DNA of 64,000 nucleotides from Rhizophagus irregularis (taxonomy: Eukaryota; Glomeromycota; Glomeromycetes; Glomerales; Glomeraceae), in contig NC_089442.1 in assembly GCF_026210795.1 (NCBI RefSeq), positions 4,306,501 through 4,370,500 on the forward strand. Reading direction: 5' to 3'. Shown here one piece after another: positions 22,575 through 36,700 of the stretch. Each line of letters starts with the position of its first letter. The stretch's first letter is position 1. A program made the translations under genes and the position numbers. Under the pieces are notes generated by a model, which saw only the letters and a program-made list of their open reading frames with translations, was not told where the DNA came from and ran no database searches.

Positions 22575-25500
22575 CAAGCGAAAAGCGTGTTTAACATAAT
22601 ATATAATACTACTGCACAGCCTTAGAGGGAGTTAAATAACAATAAGTGAGTTGAACAAATATAATTTTGGACAGAATTTTATAACAATATAAAGTTGTTT
22701 TTTATTATCACATGTAAAAAAATTTATTACTACATATTTAGATCAAGTGCTATTAGTCTTCTTTATGTTTTCAATAACTACCATAAAACTTATAAATCAT
22801 TTCTTTTTCTTTTCGAGTATTAAGTTTTAATTTCAATTCTTCCAAAGGATTCTTTACCCGCAGTTTGGCATATATTACAAAAAATACAAATTTATATTTT
22901 GATGATACATGCGTTGGAATATCTATTAACTCCACACCAATAACATACGGGAATATAATTTTTTCGTGATGAATAATAAGCTAGTTCTATTGGTGATTCA
23001 CATGTGATTTTTTCATGTACAAATAAAATATAATCCCATCATTAACGTGTTGAATTCAGATTTTTCACGTCTGTTAAGGCTTTTTCACTATAAAGACATC
23101 AGAATTTTTCACATGAAAGCATTGGATAATATCACGAACTTTGGTATTTGTTAAGATAGCTGGTGGTTCTATAACTGCCATTAGGACGATATTTCTCAGA
23201 TATTTCAGTATTATAACAATCAGTATTAGCTGTTAAAATTCGTATAGAAATTATATTAATAATTATTTAAATAAAAGCAAAATATATAATATAAAAAGAA
23301 TATACTTGCATATTGATGGAATAGGATCTGGTAAAAAAACTATATTTTCAAAAATATGCTGAGGAAGCCGAACTTGTTTACAAACATTACAATTAACATT
23401 ATTAATCTATAGAATAATAAAACAGAATTGTTAAATTCGTTGAATTCAATATATAATAAAAATAAAAAATACAAAAAAAAGCAATGGAATTTTATTTGAA
23501 ATGAATAATGACGAATTCTACAATGTGATTTGAAGATCCTTTTTCCTTGATAATAGTTCTGCTGTTGTTTCAAATGCATTTAATGATTTATCAATTTCAA
23601 GAATAATCTGTGTAATAATTTATATGTCAATAAATATACAGTAATATGAATTAATATTTTAAAATTAAACAAATACCTTAAAAAAATCATCAATATCATG
23701 ATCACTTGCAGGATCATAACAACAAAAAGGATTTCATGTAATATCAATCTTTTAGTTCGTGAATGTAACAACTGTTGAATATTAAGTATACAATCACGTA
23801 ATCCATTTTTTTAGATCTTCATTTTTAGCTGCAGCTGCACGAATTTCTTCTAATGTGTCAACTTTTTTGATATATCTTCCAATTCTTTACTCAATATCTC
23901 TCATAATTGCAACTCCTTGACATGATTCGCTCTGCAGGATTTGCAGCTGTGATGTGGCGCAATACGTAATGCAATAAGCATATCAAAATCACTATGAAGA
24001 AATAAACAAATAAGAGAAATTTGAACTGACCCAAATGTAGTATGACCATTATCAGTATAAAGACATAGAATAGGTGGAATATGTGAAATATAATGTGTTT
24101 GAATTGCATTGAAAAATGCAGTTGCACGTCTATTTGCATTGCTGGGTTGAAAAACAGTATCTTTATATGAAACAAAGACATTTCCATAATAAAAAGAATC
24201 CTCAATAATTGTTGGAACATCAATAACTGAAGGAGTAAGGGACAATTTTGTAAAGTCATGAACTCATGATCACTTGCTGCTAATGTTGAATTTGTACCAA
24301 CCAAACTTTTCTTATTATGTACACGGGCGGTACACCAGCAGTTGATGTAGCTGCACCTTCTCCGATTAGAACTTTATGCTTGTCATCTGCTGCAATAAAA
24401 TAAATCATGATAAAGGATGGCAAATTCACGCAAATAACGGAAAAGACAAGCACAATAGTGTGCTTTACGTAATTGTCTAGCTTGAATTTGATATTTAATA
24501 TTGAACTGACCATTATAATGCATTGCTCGAGTAGAAGTAGGATTAGTTGGCCAAAATTGGAGACGAATCCATTCAATAGATGAAATATTGATGATGGAAT
24601 ATTGATGTTGCATGGTATAAATGGTACATCATATTTAGCCTCTAACCGATGTATAATAATTTCACGAAGATCGTGAATTGAATTGGCATATACAAAATTT
24701 CTTGTTGCCATCTATCATCAACTGCAGGGTATTCTACAAGCAAATAAAATATTTATTTACTTATTTAAATAAAAATCTAATAGAAATAGATTTTACTTAA
24801 TTAAAATATCTACTTCGTTAAAATATGCTCCCATTTCATCCCAGTTTTCCTTTAAATCCATTATTAGTGCCGGATCAACAGCATCATTATACGTAAACGT
24901 TCTTGCTAATTACATTATTTATAGGCATCACCAGTTAAGTTAAAATATAAAGTTCGAAGTACGGCTGGTGTATCCTTTTTAATACTTGAAGGAAATTGCA
25001 AAATTGCATTAGTTTCGCCTATTATAAAATTAATTACAGTACTCACTAGTGATGCATTGTATAAAAAAACTCACTTTTTTAAAGCATTTTTGCGCATCTG
25101 ACGTGTATAACATTTTGGTAAATTTCCAATTAATTGCTGTTATTACACGCGCATTTTCTGTTTCTGATCGATGGTCACTTCTTAATGGAACTTTCCAAAT
25201 ATAGTTAATAGTTCCAAGATAAATGCTATAAATTGTCACAGGAACATTAAGTTGCGAATTTTTGATGTAATTGTATTTTTGTATTACATCATGCGGCGTA
25301 TATTCATCAAGATAAAAAACTCATAAAATCTAAAAAGTTCTTCAGTTGATATTGCTCTAACTCATTGAATATATCTGGTAATTGTAATGATCGAGCAATT
25401 AGTTTCTCCCTGGAAGTGCAACTAGCCTTTCCACAACCCTATAAAAAATTTTCTGGGAAAAATTCTGATAAATGATCATTTTTTTTAGTTTTCATTCAAA

Positions 25501-26315
25501 AAAACTCCGATATGTGATCAATTTTCTAAAAAATTTTTTATAGGGCAAATTTATTAGCAAATGACTCTGAATTTACTTCAATCCATCCATGTTTCTCAAT
25601 AAAGTAATAACATCATTGTATAAAATATTATGTCGAGTATCCTCTCTTTTTTGAATAGGAAAGTAAGAGTTGACGAGCCCTTTCTATCATGGTGTCAAAA
25701 ATATTTGTTTTATTCTGTTGAATCACTTGATTTCTAGAACTACTTTCACCATTACCTTCCTCCGATTGAATAATAAATCTTATATATTTTAATTTTAACT
25801 CTGAAATCAAACAATTAAACAAAGTTCATTATATAACCCTTCTTCGTTATTATCACGTAAACATGAACATTTCGTGTAAAAATAAATCTTTTGTAATTGC
25901 ATTATACACTTCCTTAAAAGTATCTGTATTTGAGTCAATTCTAACGATTTTTTGACTGAATATTTTTTTAACCTTCGTTAACGCTGAAAAAAAAATACGG
26001 CATACTGAAAAATTAGTAACGCGTCAAAAAAAACAATCAAATTGCGTAAAGTAAATTTATTTTATGTATTACGGTAAATTGGGTAATTCATTTGTATATA
26101 CGGTAAATTGCTGATTCATTTATACAAATGGTAAAATGCTGAAATTTCCGATTTTATCTTTCGTATAAGTAACGAAAGGGTTGTGAGAAATTTTCTTATT
26201 TATGTGTGTGGTACTGCATGTGAAATCGTTTGTAAATTAATTAATCACGTGATAATGATATTTATAGTTGTTCAAGAACAACTGCTCGACCCAGGGGGAA
26301 CATACTTTTTGCTTG
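22575..26315 (-). mobile_element. 3.7-kb DDE-type transposon inserted in the repeat array
   Basis: The left boundary CAAGCGAAAAGCGTGTT and the reverse complement of the right boundary CAAGCAAAAAGTATGTT agree at 14 of 17 positions, where the flanking repeat unit stops and resumes. The interior carries a decayed transposase-like gene on the minus strand. I found no convincing target duplication, so the exact ends are uncertain. Confidence 0.6.
22740..25960 (-). pseudogene. DDE-transposase-like gene, heavily decayed
   Basis: On the minus strand, scattered over several frames, are RSDHRSETENARVITAINW, MHYNGQFNIKYQIQARQLRK, YHDLFYCS, DDKHKVLIGEGAATST, SFYYGNVFVSYKDTVFQPSN, HIPPILCLYTDNGHTTFGSV, ISLICLFLHSDFDMLIALR and ANPAERIMS. 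The spaced acidic residues (an early Asp in YHDLF, Asp in YTDNG, Glu in NPAER) fit a DDE catalytic triad. Multicopy proteins with this YTDGG .. NPAERIMS pattern are familiar to me from Rhizophagus and, more distantly, from cnidarians; the superfamily name is unknown to me. Frameshifts and stops occur throughout, and apparent introns lie near 23400-23480. Confidence 0.7.
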
Positions 26316-26960
26316 GTCCGGCCTAATGAATACGGTAGTGCATAATGTTAATGTTGGCGGGAACTAAACCATAGTGCAGGCAGACATTTATAGCAATTAT
26401 AATTATATGAGATTGTCAAATTGGTCACTTGACATTTACATAAAAGTTGAAAGTGTAAAATGAATAAAACGAATATCACGAATACGAATATAATATGATA
26501 ATGTACTTAATCTTTTGACGAAATTTTATTTTTGTATTCAAAAGTTTTTCATGCATATACAATAACAGTGTGTAATGTTAATGTTGGCGGGAATTAAACC
26601 ATAGTGCAGGCAGACAATTTATAGCAATTATACGAGATTGTCAAATTGGTCACTTGATCAGAATAGCATTTACGTAAAAGTTGAAAGTGTGAAAATGAAT
26701 AAGACGAATATTATTAATACGAATGTAATATGATAAAGACTTAATCTTTGACAAATTTATTTTTGTATTCAGTAAGTTTGTCATTAATTATTTATTAATA
26801 TTAATATACAATAACAAGTAATGTTAATGTTGGCGAGAATTAACCATAGTGCAGGCAATCACTTGATCAAAATAGCATGTAAAATGAATAAAACGAATAT
26901 TTCGATTTGTCGAATATTCGAATATGAATATAATATAATAAAGTACTTTTTAAAAATATT
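26316..26960. repeat. 230-290-bp repeat array, right block
   Basis: Three copies of the same unit as at 20951-22574, in the same orientation (GTTGGCGGGAACTAAACCAT at about 26354, GTTGGCGGGAATTAAACC at about 26583, GTTGGCGAGAATTAACCAT at about 26830). They resume where the 3.7-kb element ends. Confidence 0.8.
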
Positions 26961-29900
26961 TTTATTTTTATCAAATTATTATAAATTGTAGGATTTAGTG
27001 CTGACCAGAGGACAAAAATTAACAAGATACGTAAACCACAAAATAACACGTGATTATTACAGAATTTAGAGGTAAAAATTGGGCAAAATTAACAAAATTC
27101 CAATCGACTAATCAATACCAATTATATCATAATTTATAATGATCATTTTAAAAATTGACTTTTCTTTTTACGACCTCATTGCCGGTCAATCTTATTAAAA
27201 GTCACCATATAAGGAATATCATATATTTGTAATTATGATTTAATCTTAACTTTAATTCTTTAATTTTTCCGCATTAATTCTTATTGATGTTTCATCTTAT
27301 AATTAGTAAATAATATTAAAAATGTGGCAAGAAAATTTTATTATTGTTATATTAAATTATCCTAATTTTGTTCACCAGTTCACCAACTTTTAAAGTTTTA
27401 CGCAATTTAAAAATTTCTTAACCAAAATAATATTCATATAAAAATCAAAATTTAAAACAAAATAAAACAAAATAAAATAAAATTAAAGAAAAAAAAAAAA
27501 AAAAAAATGAATGATCCTAAATTAATGTCTATAGTCATTAAAATTTTAGTATTTGTTGTACAAAAAAAAAAAGATGATTGATGTTGATGATGATGAATGA
27601 TTAACGGGTAAAAATTAAAAATTTTTTTCCATCGAAAAAAAAAAAAAAAAAAAAAAATTATTTGAATGAAACTTTACAACTTGTTTTACATTTGTACTCT
27701 CGAAACTAAAACAATAGATAATGTGATTTATGTGATTTTTGAGAATTTTTTTTTTTTTATTACATACATTTTTTTGTTACATACATTTTTTTTTACTACA
27801 TACATTTTTTTATTACTACATACATTTTTTTATTACATATATTCTTTATTACATATATTCTTTATTACATATCAAACATTCTTTATTACGTCATAATAAA
27901 AAAAGGAGGTTAAATGTTTAAATGTTAATAAATTTTGCATTTAAAACACCTATTAGATGAGTTATGTAACTTTATTTACCACACATTTCAATGACGTGCA
28001 TAAAAACGATTAAGTGTTACCATCTTTATCTTCTTTCATAAAAAAAAAAGAAAGTCTATATGGAAACGAAGTAAACAAATAGACATAGTCTCCTTACCTC
28101 CTTGCCTTCCGTAGATCGACTCGGCAACAATGGATTGAGGGGGGAGCTTTCACAAAGAAGGCAATAGAAACTAATATGGTAATTTTAATAATACCCTTTG
28201 ATTTACATGTAACCCCCCCTGCATAATGACAAATTATTTGATTTATTTTGACCTATAAATTCTTTATAAAAAGACAATGAATGATTTCAAAAATGGAAAT
28301 ATTAAAAATAAAAAATTTAATCCGACAACATTGTAAAAAAAATTATAAACAATAAGCTTAAATTATCTTTGCCACATTTGTATCAATGTATTATATTTTT
28401 ATTGTCATTGTATCCGATTATCCCCCGAGTTTGTTTATTATAATTAAAAAGTTGCATTACAAAAATGTGCGTGGGAAGTTAAAGTTTGTTTCATTCATTT
28501 ATTTGAACAATGATTATTTGATTTTAAAGTTTCATTCAATATTTTTAACAATGATTCTTTTAATGATGTTTATTTAAACAATGACCTCGCTTATTACCAT
28601 GCTTATCATAAGTAATAAGTTATGAAAATGTAACAAAAGTAATATTAGTATTTGTATTGCAATTTTTTGTATTGCAATAATTAATAATGAAACGCCTTTT
28701 TTTCTTTCATTTTTAAAACATTATTATTAATAAAGAAATTTTTCGTTCAAAGAAACTAAAAAATGAACAAATAAAAATTAAACTTAAAAATAAATTAAAT
28801 TACATTAATAATAATAATAATAATAATAAAAATAAAAATAAAAATGAAAATGAAAAATAAAAAATAAGAGTAAAAATAAAAAAAATTAAGAATAAAATAA
28901 AAAATAAAATAAAATAAAATAAAATAAAATAAAAAACCAAAAAATAAAAAAAAATAATAAAATAAAAAATAAAATAAAATAAAATAAAAATAAAAAATAA
29001 AAAATAAAAAAATTACTTATTTTTACATATAACAACAAAGTAACAGTACATTACAGTTTATTACAGTTATAATAATTATAATAACATCCAATATATTAAA
29101 GTTTTTTACCTTCGAAGATCATTGAAAATTAATGAAAACAATAAAATTTCCATATTTGAATGATAACGATTAAGCTTATAATTGGTACTTGGCTCGGAAA
29201 CAATAACAAAGCCGAAAACAAATATTTCCGAATAAAGACATTAAAGGCGGGGGAAAGCTTGGAAAAATAAAATTTCCAATAAAGTATTTAATCGTCTCTT
29301 TTGAAAGTTTCTCAAACAACAAACATATCGTAATCGTAATACCTATCTAATTTATCGAATGTATGTAAATCTCATCATCAATCAAACCATTTTGCGCGGG
29401 AGAATAAAAAAAAAATAACAAAAATCCCCCCTGAGAATCAATCGCCCGCGTAAATTTTTAATGAATGAAACTTTTTCCCCCCTAAAATGTTTCGTAATTC
29501 ATTTAATGTTACACTACTGACAAATAAGTATGTCATTTTTAGATAAAGGATAATTTAAACAATGAAATATCTTTAAGATAATAATAAACCCTTTTTTGGT
29601 TTAATTATGAATAATAATCATTGTTCATGATTTTTTTATTTGGGTCTTAACCTTTTTTTAACTTATAAAATTTTTCATTTATTCATTCATTAAATCAAAA
29701 GGTACAAAATGAAAATAAATAATAAATCATCTTTATGAAAAAAGAAATACACAAAATTATTTTACAACATTTCACTGCATACTTTTAAATATTGTTCAAC
29801 TTTATGATAAAGAAAAAAAAATAATATTCGGATATTTTTTTTATTTTTTATTTTTTATTTTTTTTTTGTTTCTTTTTCTTTCATCCCCCGAAAATGAAAT

Positions 29901-30942
29901 AAAAATAAAAATAATGATGTGCACGTTTTAAGATTTCTTTTGCTGCAATCTGCAAACATGAATAACATGAATGTAAAAAAAAAAAAAAAATTTTCACGAA
30001 CATCAAGTCTAACATTATTATCCTGCTTTACTTGCCAAGAACAATGAAAATGTATGCAATAAAAAAAAACACAAAAAAAGATAGAAAAAAAAAATTTTTT
30101 TTTTCCCATTTTTTACACAGTTCAAAGTAGGTAATAATACAATGACAATATTCAACTTTTTGGAAAGTATATTTATTATATTTATTTTCTCGAAATTTCT
30201 TTTAAGCAAACAATCCATGCGAGTTTATAAATTATAATAAACTATTAGAAGAGCGATCAAAATTATAATAGAAACAGGTTATAGTTATATTATCACGTGT
30301 AATTTTTTTTTTTAAAAAAAAAATAACTTTAATAAATTATTTTTTTTTCCAATAACTAAATCATTATCTTATTTATTTTTTTTCAAAAAATTTAAAAAGA
30401 AAAATTATTTACATAAATTTTTATAAAAAAAAAAAAATCTATTTGTATTTTGCCTGTTGTCTGTTTTAACTCTACACTTATGAAAAAAAGTACCTTGCCC
30501 GCCCAAAATAAAAATAAAATAAACGAAATGAAAAAAAACGAAATGAAAATGAAAAAAAAAATTTTTCGATAAAAATTTTTTTTAGTATCCGAATAATTTT
30601 TGTTATAAATAAATAAATAAATAAATATTAATCGAAATTTCGACATATGAAGAAGGCTTAATTTTTTAAAATCTTACAAAAAAAGGTGTTGAAATTTATA
30701 CATAAATGTTTTACATTCTTGGGATTTTATCTTACAATTTTTTTTGTTTGCGTTTGTTTGTGTTCTTTTAAATAATAAAGACGTAAAAAAATGATATAAA
30801 GAAAAAAATATAAAATAAGAAAATATTTATATGAATTATGCCAATATTTACGAAAACGAAGAATGAAAATAAAAAAATAAAAAAAAAAGAAAACGAAAAA
30901 TTTGAAAAAATTGCTTTGCTTTGTTCCTATGCTTTTTTAAAT
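26961..30942. other. Low-complexity spacer before the HMG-box gene
   Basis: No gene is supported. The stretch contains A-rich and T-rich runs, a TTTTTTATTACATACA tandem repeat at about 27750-27890, and AATAA/AAAATAAAAT repeats at about 28800-29015. The open frames here are translations of these simple repeats. A long 3' untranslated region of the HMG gene may occupy the right end. Confidence 0.6.
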
Positions 30943-31524
30943 TCACATAGGTGGGTATATGGAGTTAAATTGAGGTTGTGGTTCTCCAAGTTCACTTTCT
31001 GGTGGTGAGAATGTCATATCATACGGAATATTTTGCCAAGAAATCAAATCATCAAAATAAAATGATGCATTTATATTCGTATTATGGGCAGATGGCTCAA
31101 ACATTAAAGGTGAAACTGGGGCTGGAGCCGGAGCTGGACTTGGTCGTCTAGGTTGACGACGTTTATTTGTTTGTCGTCGTCTTCGGGTCTGTCGAGGAGG
31201 TGGACCGTAAACTTCCTCATGCTTCTTCTTGGCCACAAGAGCTAATTTCCGACATTCTTCTCGGACTTCTTTTGATGCGTTCTTCCAAGCAGCTGCAGCG
31301 TTAGAAGTTACTTCCCTCATTCTTAAATCCCAATGTCCTTTAGATTGAAGGACCCTGGTGTATGCGGTCCTGAATATTAAAAAATTATTTGGGGGTCTGG
31401 TTGGCATCTTCCCCCGTCTAGGTTTAGCCAACAAATCGTCAGCCTCTAATTTCAAAGGTAAGGACACCAAAATATTTTGTGGTATCACCGCGTTCTCATG
31501 ATAGTGAATGAAATCTAATTTCAT
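30943..31524 (-). CDS. HMG-box protein, MATA-HMG type
   Basis: A single-exon 193-aa protein. Residues 42-107 form an HMG box: TRPPNNFLIFRTAYTRVLQS, then WDLRMREVTSNAAAAWKNAS, then VREECRKLALVAKKKHEEVY, with the conserved PPNNFLIFR start and the core aromatic and Trp residues. A basic stretch (RQTRRRRQTNKRRQPRR, 111-127) and a PAPAPAP linker follow, then an acidic/aromatic C-terminus. The box is of the MATA-HMG class used in fungal mating-type factors. Rhizophagus genomes carry dozens of MATA-HMG genes, so this is a likely sequence-specific nuclear DNA-binding protein, not proof of a mating locus. No homeodomain partner is seen nearby. Confidence 0.9.
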   Translation of the reverse strand: MKLDFIHYHENAVIPQNILVSLPLKLEADDLLAKPRRGKMPTRPPNNFLIFRTAYTRVLQSKGHWDLRMREVTSNAAAAWKNASKEVREECRKLALVAKKKHEEVYGPPPRQTRRRRQTNKRRQPRRPSPAPAPAPVSPLMFEPSAHNTNINASFYFDDLISWQNIPYDMTFSPPESELGEPQPQFNSIYPPM

Positions 31525-33734
31525 GATTATAGATTATAAATGATTCTTTAATAGTAATTTGTTTTTTTTATTGTTTGTTTTTAAAAAAATATATTTATTT
31601 ATATTTTTATTTGAGAGAAGGAAAATAATTTTTTTTTTTAATAGGAAATTTTGTTGTTTGTTTGGGAAAATATATTTTTTATTTTAATTTTGAGAGGAAG
31701 TAATTTTCTTTTTTTTTTGGTGTGAATTTGACGCTTTTTATATATTCCATCCGACCGTTATACTTAATAAAATCTTTTTTTGAATGATACTAGTTCACAA
31801 CATGATGCATATAATTTGCATGACACACGCATTGTGGCGCAGCCTAGACACAATGGACAAGTCACTAAGTAAATAAATTTTATTTAAAGTTTTATGATAG
31901 ACTTATAGTGAGTAAAGTCACAAAGTTGATTTTTTTTTAAAAAAAAACCATCATACCTTTATGCGGAGGACTAAAGTTGAGAAATTCCGTTTTCGATTAT
32001 CGTAACACTACATTTTAAAAAAAAACCACCAGGGGAAATTTCCAAGTCGTAACTCGACATATTTTTTTTTAAAAAAGAAAAAAAAAAAAATTTGTAAAAA
32101 GATATTTTTATACACGAAAAAAATAATAAATAAACCTGTTCTATTCTTAAAATATTTTATTAATAACCACGTGCAGAAATTAAATCCGTTCTAGCGTTGT
32201 GAAATGACAAAATATCACCTTATTATTTATCTCAAAAGACCTAAAATAAGATATAAAATTAGAAATTTCTATTTTATTAAAACCTATTGAAATTATTGAA
32301 ATTTTAATTTAATTTAATTTAATTTAATTTTTAATGATTTTTATAAATGAAGTTTTATGATTTTAAAATAATCGGATATATAAAAAAAAATACAATATTA
32401 TATAAATATATAATTTATATAATTTATATTGAGTTCTTGGTTCATTCTAATTGGTGTTGATTCAGTTTTATAATTACGAATTTGTACACTCCGCTAAATC
32501 AAACAAATCAACTAAATCAATAAAAAATTTCGCGTAATTACAAAATAACTTATAAATTTAGTTAATTAATTGATTAATTGATTATTATTATTTTTTTTTT
32601 ATTAAAAATATTAAAAAGAGATATTATTATGTACGACAAACTAAAGTTTACGCCTCAACGAAAAAACGATGGACAGGTTTAATAACTTGGTTACCAGCCA
32701 AAGTGACAATTTTAACTAATATAATAAAATAAAAAAAAATATATAAAAAGTTTTTTTTTTAAAGTAACACTTGTTCAAATGATTTAATGATTTGTGATAA
32801 TTTAAAATTTTTAATTTAATAAACATTTTGATAATATTTGATTATTTGATTCCCGAATCTAAAATCATCAATCTATTTTTTTTTTTTTAAATTACTTCCG
32901 ATATCCGATACAATAAGATATATTCGCCGCAGTTTTTATTATAAACTTTAACAATAATTATTATAAATAACAATAGTACCATATATATATATATGCCGAA
33001 CATTATTATTAAAATCAATAATAAAAATGATCCAAATTTATCCAAAATAGGTTTATTTGATGTAAGTATGGCTACACTTTCATTACCCTCATTCAAAAAT
33101 GTTAACAAACAATTACAAAATATTTTTATGTAGATACTGTATAAGTATTTATATATCACATACAATTGGCACAAGGGATGTACAATTATCTATTTAACAT
33201 TGAACCTACATCGGGAAACGCCACGTCATCAGCATATATAACATACATATGTATGTACATTTAAGTGATTACACATATATATTATATATTTATATTATAT
33301 ACATCAGTTAAATATGTTTATATCACATTAATATGTAATCGACAAAATTAGTGTATAAAAAAAAAATTTTTTTTTAAATAATGGGGGGGTTTATTTTAAA
33401 TATAAAATAAATTTTTTTTTTTAAAATAAGATGCCCATGAAACAAAAAACCTCCATTGTTAAATAACAATGGAAAAAAAACGCGACGTAGTAAGTTTACA
33501 TATAACAATATAAAAAATGATTGTTGCCTTAATGGTATTTATGATGTGATCACACTTTTTCATTAAGAAGTCACAAAATTATTATTAATAATTAAAATAA
33601 TAAAAAATGAAAACAAATCATGTTTTAGTGATTTTCAGTCGCTTATCTTTTTTATTATCATAAAAAATTTCGTTCCGAAATAATTGTATGACTGTTTTAA
33701 AATGACCGGTTTTTCAGTACAATTATTATTATTA

Positions 33735-33770
<36 letters not shown>

Positions 33771-36700
33771 TATTTTTATTTATTTTTATTTTATTTTATA
33801 TTATATTATTTTTTATTTTATTTTATTTTATCTTATTTTATTTTATTTTATATTATTTTATTTTATTTTATTTTATTATTTAATCATTTTATTTTTAATT
33901 TTTTTTTTTTATAATAAGATAAGACCAGAACTTCTCTTGCAGATTCCCAAATTCTTAATCAATAATCACATACATATCGTAATCATTTATTAAAATGGTT
34001 GTTGAAATGAAAAAAAAAAAATTTTTTTTTTATTTGAGCACACGATTCTTAAAAGTTTAAATAGTATGCATAGAGATTAGACAATGATAGCTAGCAATAA
34101 ACTTTTTCCATTATGTATGCGCATATATTAAAAAATTTCAATTTTTATCGGCGTATGAAATCACATCATTTTTACTGTAAGTACTACGATAATTTTCCGT
34201 TTTCGAGTTTTTAGCGCGACTCAAGTAAGAATAGTCGAGATGATCCTCTGTTAAATGTTAAGCTTTATAAAGTCAAAGTCACAAGAACAATATGATTACT
34301 AGAAAACATTATGAGAAAATCCGCAAGATGTTTGATTTATCATAAGATTATGTATCTCTTCATGTAACAAAATTTTTATTGAGCATCGATGGAAAGTACA
34401 AACACGAACAATTTCAGCAGCCCTGTGCCATATTAGCGTAAATAACTCTACCAATTAAATAACTATAACCCCGAAAAAGTCAACAAGGATTACGCGTGGG
34501 AATGACTATCAAGGGGTAAAAAAAAAAAATCAAATGTGAAATTTTAACTATAAATAAAAAAAAATTTTTTTTTTATTTATTTTATTTTATTTTAATTTAA
34601 TTTAATTTAATTTTTTTATTTTATTTTATTTTTTTATTATATTTGTTATTTTATTTTATTTTATTTTATTTTAAATTTATTTTTATTTTTAATTTAAATA
34701 ACTAGATTAATTTACGTCAATAGAAATAAATTCGCTTGGCGTATATTTTACTTATCTAGCCAAATAGATAAATGAATCGGTGATTTATCACCGTGGTTTT
34801 ATTTATTTTTATTTATTTATTTATTTATTTATTTATTTTTGTAAAAGAAAAAAAAAATTTTTTTTTGTAGAACAAAGAACAAGATCCTTTATATCTTTTT
34901 ATATATTAAAATGATCATACTTATCACCCATTTTTTTTTTTTTTTAAAAAAAAAAAACTTATTAAAAGTACAATACTAAAAAAATTTAGATAATTATTCT
35001 TGTAAACAAATATTATTCTTCAGTATCACGAGAAAAAACACAAATCACATAATTTTTATCTTAATATACTTACTTGTTTTAGACTTATAGTAATGCCATA
35101 TTCATGATATTCTAAGCTTGAAATAAAATCGTGGTGCGCGTAACGGGGCGGGATCTCCCGTCCCCTTCATTGTTTTAGATATTTTATTTTATTTTTTACC
35201 GTGTATAAATGAATAATATTGAATATTTGATGAAAAAACATAAATAAATAAATTAATTAAAAAAAAAAAAATACTTTTTATTATGTTCAATAGAATATTA
35301 CGCAAAAATCAAAGCTTCTTAATTGGTGTTTCATCTTTTTTTAGTGTTTCATATTTCTTAAATTGTAACTTTCATAATCTTGTGTATGTTAAAATTTTTT
35401 TTTTTCTAGCTGATTTACCTTCTACTCTTCTATCTAGAAACAATTTTTTTTACTCTTTTTTTTTTTTATTTTATTTTAAACGCGATTGATTTAGTTGATT
35501 ATAATTATTAATATTTTAATCATATGATTCATAAATATATTTTTAATTTATAATAATAATAAAAAAAACTTATTTTAAAAAAAAAAATTCATTTTATAAA
35601 AATAGTTGAACTGCGGCTTGGAAAATATTAATAAAAAAATAAATAAAATAAAATAAAATAAGGTAAAATAAAATTTTATATTTATTTAATTTATGTTATG
35701 GGTATCAAATTTTTTTTTTATTTTTTATTTTTTATTTTTTTTTTTGATTAAATTATTATTATTATTATTATTTATTACTGCGTCCATCATCAGTTTTTTT
35801 TTAACTGCGCCAGACAAACAAACAATATTTTTTTTTTTTTTTAATTCTTCTTATAATACTTAACTTATAATACGAAACCAAAAAAAGATTCATCGAAAAA
35901 AAAATTAAACTGTCAAAAAGTAAATTAATTTTTTTTTTATATGTATTTTATTAAATCTTTTAATTGAATTGTGGTACCAAAAGTTTGCAATTTTTCAAAT
36001 ATAAAAATGGCATTTATTCCCAACCTTTTTCAAATTCGTTTTTTTTTTTTTCTATTCAAAATATTAACCCCATAATAAACCTTTATTATATAGTTTTTTT
36101 TATATATAATCTTTTCCCTTATTTATAATTATGTAAATAAAAAAGAAATGTGAAAGAACCACGTTTACCACGTTTTTCTTAATTAGAGATTAAAACAATA
36201 AACTAGTTTGCATATAAATATTCTATATATAGAAGTAAAATGAACTTACATATTTGTTTCGTTTTTCTAATTTAGAGATAAAAAATGAAGGTATTAACAA
36301 TAAATGGTTTTTATTTGACGATAGATTTAAATTCGAAATTTCATTAATGTCATTAATGTGCATTAAAAACAAAAAGGTATTTTACAAACGTTCGTCAGTT
36401 ATTAAAAAAAACAAATACTTATTATTTTTATTACTTAAAGTTTACAGAATTTAGGTATAATATATAGTATTGTATTCAAGTATATTAAGTATTATAAATA
36501 GTATTTCTCATTATATTATATCATCAACGAAAATATTGAATATGTAATGTTACATTACGCGATAATACACAATATATTATGCTTTCAACTTTGATGACGC
36601 GTATATTTTTTATTACTCATATTATGAATAATTTATCAAAGTAATGAATTCAATGAACTCTGTTTAGAATAATTAGAAAACATGATATTCAAAGATATTT

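Noticed and set aside
27666-27921. Phe/Tyr-rich open frames
   Set aside because: They translate a TTTTTTATTACATACA simple repeat.
32887-33174. 95-codon frame with hydrophobic stretches, minus strand
   Set aside because: Ile/Tyr-rich composition follows from AT-rich DNA; there is no conserved motif, splice partner or neighbouring gene signal.
33684-33914. Open frame of Ile/Phe/Tyr repeats
   Set aside because: It translates ATT and TTTTA microsatellites.
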